From positions 10,587,338 to 10,651,337 of the forward strand of contig NC_092028.1 in the NCBI RefSeq assembly GCF_042242105.1: a stretch of 64,000 nt of DNA, read 5' to 3'. Origin of the DNA: Pempheris klunzingeri (taxonomy: Eukaryota > Chordata > Actinopteri > Acropomatiformes > Pempheridae). Position numbers and translations under genes: made by a program. The notes under the pieces were generated by a model that was given only the letters and a program-made list of their open reading frames with translations, had not been told where the DNA came from and did no database searches. Positions 1 through 12,400 of the stretch are shown here, in pieces. The stretch's first letter is position 1. Every line of letters begins with the position of its first letter.

Positions 1-612
1 ATAGATCAGAAAGCTGTTACAAGAGGTTTACTGTGCTTTACTGGACAAAAGCATGAATGAACTGAAGAATTAGGGGAGAGAGATGTGAAAGAGACGGGGA
101 CGGGCAGAGACAGACAGGTAAAAAGGGAAGAGAAATAAAAAAACAGACAAAAGGAAAACACTGAGAGAGACATCAGGCGCAGGAACACTCGCTTTTAATT
201 CTCTCATCATTTACAAATGCTCCTAATTGCGTCTATGTTTTAGCAAGGACGCGGCGCTGCCAAGCTGAACAGCACATTACATTAATAGAGTACAGGACCT
301 CAGTGATTACTACAACAATAGGTGCTATTGTAAGACATTAATTGGGAATATAAATGCAGGCACATTTATGTTCAACCCACTGGACTAAAACCCCCCGAGG
401 ACGTGGTGAGTGTACCTCAAACAGGAAATAATGCCCAAATAAGTCGATTTCATTGAGAGCAAAAAGTAAAAAAGGACTATTTCCCATAAAAATGTAGCTT
501 GAAAACAAATACAGAGGACAAGGGGACTGAGTTTCTTTGGAAAATGAGGTATGGACATTAATTGCTCCTCTGAATTCACCCCTGTGCTGTGATTAAATGG
601 TTCAACTGGCTG

Positions 613-616
<4 letters not shown>

Positions 617-669
<53 letters not shown>
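617..669. repeat. (CA)n microsatellite
   Basis: An uninterrupted CA dinucleotide run of about 26 units. It is followed after about 80 bases by the imperfect CA tract at 751-804. Confidence 0.95.
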
Positions 670-671
<2 letters not shown>

Positions 672-750
672 CACAACAATTATCCCTGGACACAGTTCAA
701 CACCAATTCTACACTATCATCAAGCCTGTTTCCTCAGAAGAATTAGCACG

Positions 751-773
751 CACACGCACACACACACACACAC

Positions 774-804
<31 letters not shown>
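751..804. repeat. Imperfect (CA)n microsatellite
   Basis: A CA repeat with scattered CG interruptions (CACG) near its left part and middle. The interruptions suggest an older, decaying repeat. Confidence 0.9.
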
Positions 805-3800
805 GACGCAGTGAAACACAGGTACGGTTGTGCTCAGACACAAAATCGCTCTCTCTCTTCCTACAAAAGCCTTGGACACCCGCGGGCAAACGACCACATT
901 TGAAGCAATGAAAAGCCTAAATTATTTGGGCAAAAGTTAATTGATCACATCCTGCTGTTTCGTTCCTGGAGACGGCTGCCAGTTACACAAAAGATGGCGG
1001 GGAACAGATTTGTTTGTGTGCATGCATCGCCATGTTTGAGTATGTATTTGTATGGCAGCTCGTTGTGGATCTTTATTAGCATTTCTTCCATTATCTGTTT
1101 AATATTTATACATTAATTGCCCTGTGACACATGTCTTGCCATATATTTATGAAAACACTGCGCTGCCTGTGCTGCTTTTATCGGTCTGCCTGTATATGTT
1201 TGCATGTGTGCAAATGTTCACATTCATATTATAGTTTCCCTCAGGTCATCAGGATTGGCTGCGGTTCCTTTTTTCATTAATTGCTGACGATCTTACATTT
1301 AAATCCTATGCACAAGTGGATGCTATCTCTCTCCTGATCTACAGCACCAGCAGCCTCCATTTACAGATTAGCTCGTTGTTCGTATTATGTAGTGGCCCAG
1401 GGGTGATCAGTGACAACTACAGCTATTTGTACCACTACAAAGCCATACCTTCTAGACACGCTGAGGAAAATGGCTCACCATGTCTTGATAATGTGAGCAT
1501 TAGCCAAAGCTTTAGATCATACCGATTACTGCAATCCAACAGACACTGTAAAGGGACAACAAGCAGGGTGGTGCTGGAAACCACTACAGACAAAAGACTG
1601 GCAACTACAGCCATGTTGGCTAGGTAACGACACACACACACACACATAGCACAAGGACACACACACCCTTAAACTGTTGGATGCTTTCCCTCTCTCTTCT
1701 CCATCTCCTCCTCCTTTATCTTGTCCTGTCTTTCACAGACGTGGGTACAGCTGCGCTCTATCCATCTTTTTCTCCTCCGTTCCTCCTCCATTTAGGCTGC
1801 GATTTCCTGAGCAAAGAGACAGCTTCTCTTTTTCATGTAGCATTTGCTACGTTGGATAGATGGCGATACACCTGCTGCTGCACTCCCTGCAAACTAGTGC
1901 TCTATGTCACTCTGCCCTTCCCTCTCTCCACTCTTTCTCCGTCGTGTGGCCATGCACTCAGTGCACTCATCCTCTTACTTACCGACCAACCCTCCCTCAC
2001 TGATCTTACTCATTGATATAGATGTGAGTGCCCTTTGCCTCCATCCGTCTTTCTCCTTTCCCCTCCTGCTCCGCCTTCCTCTTCATTCCTTGTTAATATT
2101 GGAGCCACCTCACTTCCTCTTTCCATCCCTTCATCTATTTAGCTTTCACTCTTTCAAGCTTATACACAAGTCTACTTTTCCTCTGCAATAGCAGTAACTA
2201 CAGCGAGTAGCCACTTCCCGCTGGCAAGTTGTATACACAGATGCAGCCACTGTGGTAGTTGTAGTCCCACTTTTTACTGCTGATCTACTGCTGCAGTTTT
2301 GCTTCATCCCCAAGAGGAATTGTTCTAAAAGATCCAGTTTTGTTCTTGTTACAGATGTCAGGCGACTGAGAGTTGGAAGGCTGATTGACACTGGACTGGA
2401 GAGGGGGCTGTGTTGTACCATCAGCACATAACGCTGTGCTTCTCTTTGTATTTCATCACCATAAATACCAAGTACCACTCCTTGTAGACGCTTATGTGAG
2501 CATGAAAATGTTATTCTGATTCAACCTGACTCTTCACACGGGACTACTGTAGGCCACTCCTGAGGGTACATTTTATGGAATTATCTTGTACCGTTCCTCC
2601 AAATTCTTTTCCTATTCAGTCCGCACTAAAAATCTAAATGCTGTATTCTCCGCCTTCTGTGTCGCTCCCTGTTATCATCCTTTCTTTGGATGTGTAATGG
2701 AAAAGGAGGGGTTGTCTTGCCAACTGTAATAGCAGCGTTTGGCCTTCAGTTTTGACAGTGCGCACATTTGTGTGTGTGTGTGTGTTTGTGTGTGTGTGAT
2801 GGAGCGGGACCGTAAGATAAACACCTCATATTGCAATCCCTATTTCCCAATCTTTGGCAGTCCATTTCCTTGAGACACTCGCTCACTATAAAAAAAAAAA
2901 CACACACACACACACATTTTTCTTAAACTCTATAATTCCGCCTTTCATTCTATCTTCCACAATTACTCTATATCGCTTTTTCTCTATCCCTGCTGTCCAT
3001 ACGTAAGAAAGGTTTTCTCCCCATACCATTCTCATCTCTCTATATCTCTCTCTGCTCTCCCACTTATTTACAGAGACATTTGTCCTGCACCCCCCCATCC
3101 CGCTGTTTTCCTCCCTGTCTGAACAGTGTCTCTTCTTCTGCTGTTGACTCAGCCCTTGTCCTCTACCCTCATCAGTCCATCACCTCTACAGGCAGCCCCC
3201 TCTGAACCCTACCTGATCTGGCCAAAACTCCTCAAACAACCCCACCCCTGTCCTCCCCTACACTCAAAGTACAATTTCTTCCACCCAATCTCATCCTCGC
3301 TATCTCAATTTCTCCACTTTCCCGATGTCTCTCTCTCTCTCTCTCTCCCTCCCTCTGATCCTTCTCTATCGTATTTTCGCCACTCCATTGTCTCAGCCCA
3401 TTAGGCAGACACAAATCCGTTTGGAGACTGAGCCTTAGCGCAGCCTCGTCCTCACTCTCCTGGGCCCCGGTGCAGCCAGGAGGAAGCTCTCAGGAGAGGC
3501 AGTCTCTGGCTTGTGGCCGGGGAAATCCATTTAAACCTCTGCCACAAAACACTGCTCTTTCCTGCTGCCTGGTGCACTTAGGGCACGTGTGCTTAATGAA
3601 TGATACTGTCACTGCACACACACAAACACACACAGGCCCGTGCATTCCATAACTACTACCCCCGACTGCTTCCCGTTTCCCTCCTCCTCCCACATCCCTG
3701 CATCTTTCCATGAAATAAGACACGGACATACATTTTCACATGTACTGTAGCCATCCGTGCACCAGGAGGGCAGCTGGAGTGCTCAAAAAGATTTCTGTGT

Positions 3801-5059
3801 TTTTAAAACATACGGTTAGTGGGGTTGGGGGTTAAAGGCACATGTGGCCACAGTTCAAAGGCAGATATTCATTTACTGAAGAAAGTGGTGTGTGCATGTA
3901 CAGTAAAAGAAATGTGTGTACTGTATAGCAGTTTTTGCATGTGTGCTTGGAAGCTGTTTTAAATGGGACTGGACAGTCCCCTGCCATCTCTCTCCTTAGT
4001 GCTCTAATGAGAAGGAACAGAGAGAAGAGCTTCAGTGGTGGCCGCTGGCCTTGCCATGTCAGTGCAGCTCATGTCCCTGGTGGTACAGAGACCTGTTGAC
4101 ACCAGAGGGTCAGCAGACAAAATGGAGGACGGCAGCGTGGAGACAAGTATGGCCGAGATATGACTCTATGAGGCCCAAGCAAGTTCTCCACAGCAGGAGC
4201 AAATGTTGTCATATAGGTTTCACTTTCCCCGCGTGGAAGTCGCATTAAATTTAATTTTTCCTTAACTGGTTATTATTTAATACAGCTGGATTTATACACA
4301 AAGTACCAAATGAATGAGCTGATTTTGTGGAACGGGGTCCAAGCCCAGATCCCAGGCAGACACAGATAAAGCAGCAGCAGATTGCTTTATCCCATTAGGC
4401 AAGGCCTAGTAAATAGGCAGAGATCTAGCTCTCTGTTCTGGTGCAATCTCCAGCTGATCCTGTCACTGGCATCCTCGCTCATGCTAGTTTGTTTTTCCAA
4501 GTCAGACACCCCAGCTTACCCTGTCTGTCTGTTTGTCTGTCTGTCTTTATGTCTGCGCCCAGAGTTAATACTGATGCAGTATGGCAGCGGAGAATGAGAA
4601 ATCAGCCGCTGCAGCCAAACCGGTCAAAATGGCACCACAGTTTTGGGCAAGCTTGATATTAACAGGGCAAAGCAGTACAGTAAGCTCAAGTTATGCAGGG
4701 CACATTGTCATTAATTTTTTCAGCAGGTGCATGTGTATCTCAAACTGTAATATTGGTGTTTTTTGGATGTCAGCGCTTACTTATGTTTGGCATCATTTTG
4801 TATGTTGCTAGTTTCTCGTGACAACCATCAGCGGCAGCAGCCACAGGTAAGTGCAGGACACTTCATTTATCAGTGCTGACCAATATTTTCCATTCAGTGT
4901 TTCCAAGGTCAGCTCCTCTTTGTATTTTAACACTCAAACCACCCACACACACACTTCCTTGCACAATAACTATGAATGGGGACAACTTTGTTTTTACACA
5001 GCCTGTGCTGTTTGAAAATGAGGACAATTTTAGCGAAGAAAGACTTCCTGGTGTCCTAC

Positions 5060-5698
5060 CTTGGCAGCCATGATCATGGAGGAGCCCCCGCGGACTCCAA
5101 GGATGGGGATGTGGGTCTGGGCTGAAATGAAGTCAAGGATTTGGGCAATGGCCTCTTGGTCGGTGTCATCCCCAAACACCACGCCCTGCAGCCAGTGCTC
5201 CGTCATTAGGTCACAGATGCTCTTGATGATGCTTTTAGGGTCTGTTTCATTCATGGTCAGCACCTCCACGTTGGGCGCCATGTGGAGGAAGTCTTCTTTC
5301 TCCCGAGCCCCAGTCAGTGCCACCTCGCTGAAGTTGCCCACCAGGACAACAGCGATGCTGAGACCACGCAGGATGTTGGGTAGGGCCATGTGGTGTGGAG
5401 GGGGCTGGGGGATGGGGATGTAGTGGCCGCCACCGCCGCCCCCGCCCTTCTCTCTCCGTGAGTGGCAGACCGGAGGCAGGTGGAGAAGGCAGAGCAACAG
5501 GAGAAGGAGGGAGAGGCAGAAAGAGGTGCTGGTGCGGCGGTGGGGCGATGGATGCGGGGGTGGATGTAGGGGTCCATCTACCCTCTCTTGCCCCTTGGCG
5601 ACTGAGGGGGCGGAGGAGGAGGCCCCGGCTTGGCCGTGAGGCACGGAGGGGCTGCGGCAGCCGCTGACAGGCATGGTGGAGGAGTGGGAGAGTAGTAC
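5060..5698 (-). CDS. grin2b: NMDA receptor subunit GluN2B, first coding exon (partial gene)
   Basis: GluN2 subunits bind glutamate and, with GluN1, form the calcium-permeable NMDA receptor of excitatory synapses. This exon codes 205 residues: the ATG ends at 5674, and a phase-0 donor (AAG|GTAGGAC) follows 5060. It carries the start of the extracellular amino-terminal (LIVBP-like) domain, with [14 protein letters not shown] at about 107-120, [10 protein letters not shown] at 141-150 and the hallmark [19 protein letters not shown] at 169-187. These resemble GluN2B more than 2A, 2C or 2D. Sequons lie at N114 (NFS) and N142 (NET). A leucine-rich signal segment sits at about 51-66, after an unusually long basic/proline-rich leader, and a seven-glycine run follows it. 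The start has a good context (ACCATG), and an acceptor (tcatctctccag) lies 24 bases upstream, so earlier exons must be non-coding. The paralogue (ba or bb) cannot be told from this exon. Confidence 0.88.
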
Positions 5699-6044
5699 CT
5701 GGAGAGATGAAGGAATCGGAGGGGAGGAGCAGAAAAGATAAAAGGTGGTTTAGAAAGACATTTGATAAAGCAAGATGAGAATCTAAAAAATAAAGTAAAA
5801 AAGGTGGGAGATACAGAGAAGGAGGTAGAGGTTAACATAGCACCGTGCAACATTGACTGAATAAAGTGAACTGCCGAGAGGCTACATGCTTTACGTGAAT
5901 CAGTGCATATCAATGTCAGTCCACAGAAATGGGGCAGTGAAGGGAGAGAATAAAAGAGAGGGAAACCTTGTAGAAAACAAGGCTTTAAAGACACACAGAG
6001 GGATGACAAGAGTCACACTTGACACACATAAATAGTGCATAAGT

Positions 6045-6045
<1 letters not shown>

Positions 6046-6089
<44 letters not shown>
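6046..6089. repeat. (CA)n microsatellite
   Basis: A perfect CA run of about 22 units just upstream of the grin2b coding exon. Confidence 0.95.
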
Positions 6090-6090
<1 letters not shown>

Positions 6091-6260
6091 CAGAATGGCA
6101 TAAAGTTTACATATAATCTCACAGGGATCAATAATTCATGTGGAATGTTCTGAAGCAGCAGTATGGTATATATTATGGAGGATATAAACTCTCCCCCTAG
6201 ATGAGATGTCTGCTTCTTGACAGGAGAGGACAGGGAAAGGAGTGAGGAAGGGAGCAACAG

Positions 6261-6283
6261 AAGGAAGGAAGGAAGGAAGGAAG
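6261..6283. repeat. (GGAA)n microsatellite
   Basis: Five to six tandem GGAA units in a longer purine-rich stretch. GGAA is also the ETS core motif, but simple slippage explains this run. Confidence 0.85.
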
Positions 6284-9142
6284 TCGAATAAGAAATGCAA
6301 ACAAGAGAGAGGGCAGACAGAGGAAAAGACGGCTACACGCCAACTCCAACAAACTGACTGACAAATTGTCTGGAGCGAGATGAGTGACACACCAACCCGA
6401 GACACAGACAAACTGACTGACGCCGAAATTGATTAAGTGATTGACGGCAGAGGCGCTCGGAGCAACTCGCAAGGCTTTGATATGATACCCGCCCCCCTCC
6501 CTCAACCCCTATTGGCCTAGTTTAACACTCACAGCCATTTGCTGTCCATCCCTCCATCCTTCCACCTCCCTCCCACGTTCTACTTGACCGTATCTCCCTC
6601 TCTGTTTCTCTCTCTCTCTCTCTCTCTCAGACTCCCTCTTCTCTGTGCTTATTTATAGAGCTTTTCATTAATGGGGATGCAGAGGGGAGGAAGGGGAGGA
6701 AGGGCCATTTGGGCCGGTGAAAAAAGAAAAACCAAAGAGGGAGAAGGGAAATTAGCAAGATTCAGAGTAGACAACAGGAGGAGAGGAGAATAGAGATGAT
6801 GGCAACACGGTGGGACAGCAGCGACACAGCTGGAGACAAAGGCAGACCTGAAAAGGAAGACTTCTGACGATGTGTGTGTTCTCTGTATGTTTACATCTGA
6901 GTGTGTGGGAGGGCTTGTGCCCTCTTGAGTTTCTCACCATATAGTCTGCGTAGGTGTACGCTCAGTGGGAATGGATGTTCATTTCAGTTTAGTGGGCAGA
7001 CATGCCCAGGACAGTGGGGGTGTAGTTGCTCATAAACTTGTTCTGAGTGGTGTATTGTGTGTATATCTCATACATGACTGCTGTTAACAAGGCAGATGGA
7101 AGGTACAAAGAAGAACAAAAACACTAAAACAATAAGCACCCTGTCAAATGACAGCTAATAAGACAGGAAATGACAGAGAGGAAGAAAAAGCAAGTAGGAG
7201 ATTGAGAGAGGGATAAAGGGATGTATGCGGAGATGACAGAACAACTTCTTTAGGGAAAACTAATTGCTGGAGGTTCGTCAGCTTTAATTACAGGTCCCTG
7301 TGTTAATAGTCAATTGCACACCACTCTCCAGGAAGGATGGATAGGTGGGAGGGAAGAAATGAGGGAGGGATGATAAGAGGCACAAGGACACAGAGAAGGG
7401 AGGAGGGGGAGAGTGGGAGGAAACGACAGAGACAGAGAGAGAGACACACAGTGTAAACCAAGGAGGGCCTTGGTGAGACGTGAGAGAGATGAAAGAAAGT
7501 GGAGGGGAGATGAAGAAAGTAGCGACGGAAGACAAGGCGAGGCAACAAAGAGGGATGGTAGGGAAGAGGAGGAGCAGGAAAGTCAGAGTGAGACAGACAG
7601 AGAGAGAGAGAGATGGAGAGAGATGCCCTCTTTGAATCTGGACTTCTCTGGCAGCACTCTGTTTCCATGGCAACAATTAAAATAGGCCTACATGCGCACA
7701 CATACAGAAACAGTTGATGGACACAGAGATACACACACACACACACACACACATTTTGCAATAAGCATTGATCATGTAAACGCAGTGATGTAGTCCAGCT
7801 CACTCTGCTGTGAATCCTTAAAATGCCTTTATTTTACACACCAATTCCTCTCACGCAAAGATTAGCAGAGACTTCTGACACATTTTACATGTGAACACAC
7901 ACACACAGACACACAGACACGCAGATTATATTAGCCAATGCACTGTGCAACTCCAATGATCATTCAGAGAGATGAGCCCATTAAAAAAGTCCCACAGTGA
8001 GTCAAAGCATGTCTCATAAAGAAACACAAAAGGCGTGTATTAAACTCTAGATTACACGAGCGAGGTTATGACACTAAATGACCCCATTTCCCCGTCAGCC
8101 AGCCCTCTCGTCTCACCCACCATTTGCTCTATTAGCCACACCAGCGCACACAGCAGCCATATCAGTTACACACGGGTGGACCGCAGATAGCCTCTACCAG
8201 CCCAAGACCCCCTGAGGTACAAACCCCCACACACACTTTTCTGCTTTTCCTGAACCTTTTTTTATGGGATGAACGTTTTGTGAAGCCACATGCGCAAACA
8301 TGTCTAACTATGGGAAAGTGTGTGTTTGCATTTATTTAATGCATAACTTGTGCATGCAAGTTAAGACACTAAAGAATACAAAAATCTTGAGTGTGGATCT
8401 GAAACAAGTTGTCATTTTTTTAAGCAAACATTGCAAAAACCGACTGCTTCCTGCATTTCAAACGTAAATACTCTCTGTGTCTTTTCCTCTTCTGTGATTG
8501 CAAAGTGAAGGTGCTTTTCATTACATGCTAACGTGGCTCTTTGCTTCTCTTCCTCACATCTTAGCTGCTCCCAGTGAGGAAGTGAGACAGAAATGCGAGG
8601 ACGGAGGAAGGTTACACCTGTGTTTCCTCACTCTCCGGAAGCCTCCTTTTCTCCTTGCTCCTCATCTCCTTGAAGTGCATTTAAGGGATTGGAAGGCCCT
8701 CAATGGAGGGCGAACGATTTCTGGGTCACGGGAGGAGAGAGGACGCAAGGAAGCAAAAGTTAAAAGCATAATGAAAAGCACCCTGAGTATCTTTAATTTT
8801 TGGACTGTATTTCTCTTTGGTTTATGACTAATTCAAGCAAATGAAAAAAATTGGAAAGAGCATCCTTAGGAATCATTTATGACATTATAACATTTGAATA
8901 CTCAGCTAATCTCCTTCATCAGGACTGTGTGGGTGTGGTGTGATCAGGTCTGATTGACAGTGGCCTGGATGAGCAAACAACCTCCACCAACTGTCATCGG
9001 ATTTTGATTCAAATATTGCTAAATTCTGATTGGTGCATGAATGATTACATGATATCAACTTTCTGCACCGTTCTGGTTTAAGCTCACCTTAAACTAATGA
9101 AAAGAGTTCAGGTAAAAATCCAAATCTCTCTCATACAAAAGA

Positions 9143-9475
9143 AGAAAAGCTGTAGCACAGTGGTATAGTGTCCGCTGGTCGGCAGGTTTGTGGTTTGAAC
9201 TTTGAACCTTTCTACGTGGAGTTTGAATATTCTCCCCGTGCTTGCGTGGGTTCTCTCCAGGTACTCCGGCTTCCTCCCACAGTCCAGAGACATGCAGGTT
9301 AGGTTAATTGGTCACTCTAAATTGTCTGTAGGTGTGAATGTGAGTGCGAGTGGTTGTCTGTCTCGATGTGTCAGCCCTGTGACTCACTGGCGACCAGTCC
9401 AGGATGTACCCGCCTCTTGACCACTGTCAGCTGGGATTGGCTCCAGCCCCCCCCCCGACAATGGATGGATGTTTT
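9143..9475 (+). repeat. Degenerate SINE-like fish interspersed repeat
   Basis: The unit opens with a tRNA-like head: an A-box-like stretch around tagcacagtggtatagtg and a B-box-like ggtttgaac about 45 bases later. It then enters a body typical of abundant teleost repeats, with ttctccccgtgcttgcgtg, cctcccacagtccagagac, ggttaattggtcactctaa, ctggcgaccagtccaggat and ggctccagccccccc. A short reiterated tail (atggatgg) follows. Small changes throughout mark an old copy. I place the family by memory of these motifs and cannot name the Repbase entry. Open frames across it are meaningless. Confidence 0.7.
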
Positions 9476-12400
9476 AACATTTTAGCAGCATTGCAATCTG
9501 TCAAGCTGACCCTGTTAAATACCCACTTTTACTTTCCATTGCACACAATATTCTTACTAATGCGGTGGGATTAAGAAGAATGAGCGTCTTTTTGTACTCC
9601 GGTCCCTATTGCCTGGTTATGGCTGCTACAGCCTCTGTTACTGTACAGATGCAACAAAGCATCGACCAATTAGGTAAGAACACAGTGTTTCAGGTAGTTA
9701 GCCACCCCAACCAAACAAAACCAGGTACTAAGTGGGCCCAAATGGACAATAAACGGGGCACTAGTCATTAATGAACGTCAAGGCTAACATGGCTCATATT
9801 GCTGTAGTGGAAAGTTGACAGAGCAGGGGATATGAGGCATGACGCAGATATTACAGCTCTGTAATTGGCTTCCCTCTCCCCGTTTTTTTTTTTTTTGTCA
9901 GCTATAAATCAAACAATTATAATCAATGGGGAATCAACAGCGGATCTCTGCACATGTCAAATGCAGACCAACTATTATAGAGCAGGTCACACTGTGGTCA
10001 AATAAACACCACTAGCTGCACACTCACCTACACAATCAGGAAAATTGGCTTTGCGGTCAATCAAAATACCTTTCCTGGCCTTAAAGGGGAACAAGCAGGC
10101 ACAAGTTCTGTATTTGATATACGCGACTGAACAGCACTCCATTCCAATCACAACATATTCTGTTTCACAGTAATAAATCCACACAGGACAGGAAGCATTA
10201 CTGCCGAGAATGGTTTGTGCGCTTGTGGGCAGCAGAAATGTGTATGTCTGTGTGTGTGTGTGTGTAGTTGATGAATTTGGTTTGAAAGGTTGTGAACAGC
10301 GCTAGCAGTGGCTTGCTCTCCCTAATGCATTTTTAGAACTGACATTTATGTTTTTTCATTCAACTGAAAGCCAGCAGAAAAATGTAACCTTAGCACTAAT
10401 CTTTAGCGAGGAGACGTCTTTGATTTGAAATTGATTCAACGGCGGACAGCGCATGACGATATTAAAAACGTTTTTCAGTCCATGGTAGCATTTTGAGAAG
10501 GCGAGCCCCTGCTGCCCCGGGGATGTGACCGGGCCACATTGCGGGTCACTGCGCCGCATACTGATGAGTGGAGAAATCAGCTGGATACTGGAATCGCTGC
10601 CAAACCTTCGATACGTGAGAATATGAAAGAAATGCTGGTGTAATCTGTGAATTCATTATAAACTGCTCTGATAAATATTCATGCAGCCTGTCTGTGCAGC
10701 CTGCTATGGAGGTGGAAGGTGGTATGTGTGTGTGTGTGTGTGTGTGTGTGATTATGTGGACCTGTGTCTGTACATGATGTTCTGAAGCAGCCACTCACCA
10801 GCCCCCTCACCAAAGCGGACCAGCCAGGCTTTGCAATCACATGTTCACTGAGGCTCCAGGACCTACTGGCATAATGGTGTCTATTTCCAGAAAGAGGGGA
10901 AGTTGAAGCGCCCCTTGCTTTCTTCCTCCCCTCTTTCCCTTTCTTTTCTTTTAACTCTATTTATCTCTTTCTCCCTCCGTTTTATCATTTGGTCTCTTCG
11001 AACAATACTTCCTCTCAATTCTCCCACTTATCTCTCTCTTGCGCTCGCACTCTCTCATCGCCCTCTTCTCATTATGTGGTAAGTGTCAGGTTTGTCGATG
11101 GTGTCATTTGCATGAAAACTGGAGGACAAAGGCGACCGGCAATTTTTCACATTTATTGCCTGGTTTGATATTTAGGAGGACAGTGGAAGATGGTGTGGAA
11201 AGACAATCTTTCTTTATCTCTCTGGATGGCTTCAAACAGCCTATGGTGCAAGTACATTATCTTAACCGCTAAGTCAGGCGTGCTGTAGTGGCTTCACTCC
11301 TTTTTAATTGAAATGAGAATGTCATGATGAGAGGTTGAGGAATCAGAAGCAGCAGCAGTGGAATAAAAACCAGGATTTTGAAAAATTGCCCATTACGTCA
11401 AACCCACACACACACACACACTTGAGGCTACTTACTAATATAATTCTTTTGTCAGAGCTAGCTTGCGATTTCATTATAAGAAATGAACAGATGAGGAGGA
11501 GAAACTTCAGCTGTGGCTTTTAGCGCTCTGCATGGAGAAGGACTCTAAAGGCTCCACATAGTGGCTATTTCTGACAGCTATAATCTAATGTTGCTGAGTT
11601 GTTTGGCACCACATTGTGCACTTCTTTGTGTTTCAAGGCTAAACCCTCATGTGGCTCCTTGCCATGACCCAGAACAAGTGCTGACAGGTGATGAAAGAAA
11701 ACGTTACCTGGACAACCTCTTTGACCACACAGCAGCGAGATGTGGGGGCGGCTGATCACACGCACACAACCTGTGGCCCCGTAGTGGGTGGGACGAAGGG
11801 AGCAGACTACCCAGGGCCTAAACTGACACACTTGTTGCCTTCAAGTCTCTATTAGAAAAAACTGTTAGCAGGGTCATTTGCCTTTTTATGGTTTTAAAAT
11901 TGGCTGTTGCTGAAGTGCAAAAAGCTGCAAAGTATAAATATTCCTGCTAGACAGATTCTGAATAGAGGAGAGAAGACATTTAGTGCAATTTCTGGTTACT
12001 CGGAAAATGAACATTTCGATTTAGAGCTATGGATAATTAAACCTACAGATGTTTGTTATATATGGAATAATTATGGTAGAAGAAAAGCAGTGGGGGCTGC
12101 AGTCACTTCCTTTGCATAAGGTCTATGATTACGCCTCTGCACACATTTTGTACTTTATTTACAAGTTGAGTGTCTGTGTGTGTGTAACCTGATGTACAGT
12201 GTTGTATCCCCCAGTCCCTCTCCAGCACCCCTGTGCTGGGCCTGCTACGTCCATGATGAACAGGAAGAGTCCAGGGCAAGCTCACTTAACTCCCTTTGCA
12301 GCCACTGACGACACACAGAGAGCTGTTCCACGTAACGTAGCCATTTTTGTCTAGACGAGATGTGTGTCTTGTTAAAATTTAAACTCTGCCTTCCAATCCA

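Larger units (their letters stand above)
1..5059 (-). other. grin2b: Intron after the first coding exon of grin2b (partial)
   Basis: The interval begins on the minus strand with the splice donor GTAGGAC at 5059 and runs off the left edge, so the next grin2b exon is outside the window. I see no second glutamate-receptor exon on either strand. It holds (CA)n tracts near 617-669, 751-804 and 2768-2799, pyrimidine-rich runs at 1.7-2.1 kb and 3.0-3.4 kb, and no other feature I can support. Open frames here are low-complexity or repeat readings. GRIN2B is known for very long 5' introns, which fits. Confidence 0.75.

Noticed and set aside
385-903. Open frames with long poly-His-Thr or poly-Cys-Val runs (also at 6 kb, 15.4 kb, 20-21 kb, 47.3 kb and 61.6 kb)
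   Set aside because: They are translations of CA/GT microsatellites with no stop codons in the repeat; no protein features flank them.
5061-5667. Plus-strand frames opposite the grin2b coding exon (5061-5423 and 5395-5667)
   Set aside because: They are antisense shadows of the GC-rich receptor exon, without domains, and the minus-strand frame is clearly the conserved one.
7284-7803. Minus-strand frames rich in Ser, Leu and Pro
   Set aside because: They read purine-rich GA/GGA tracts on the other strand; composition alone explains the open length.
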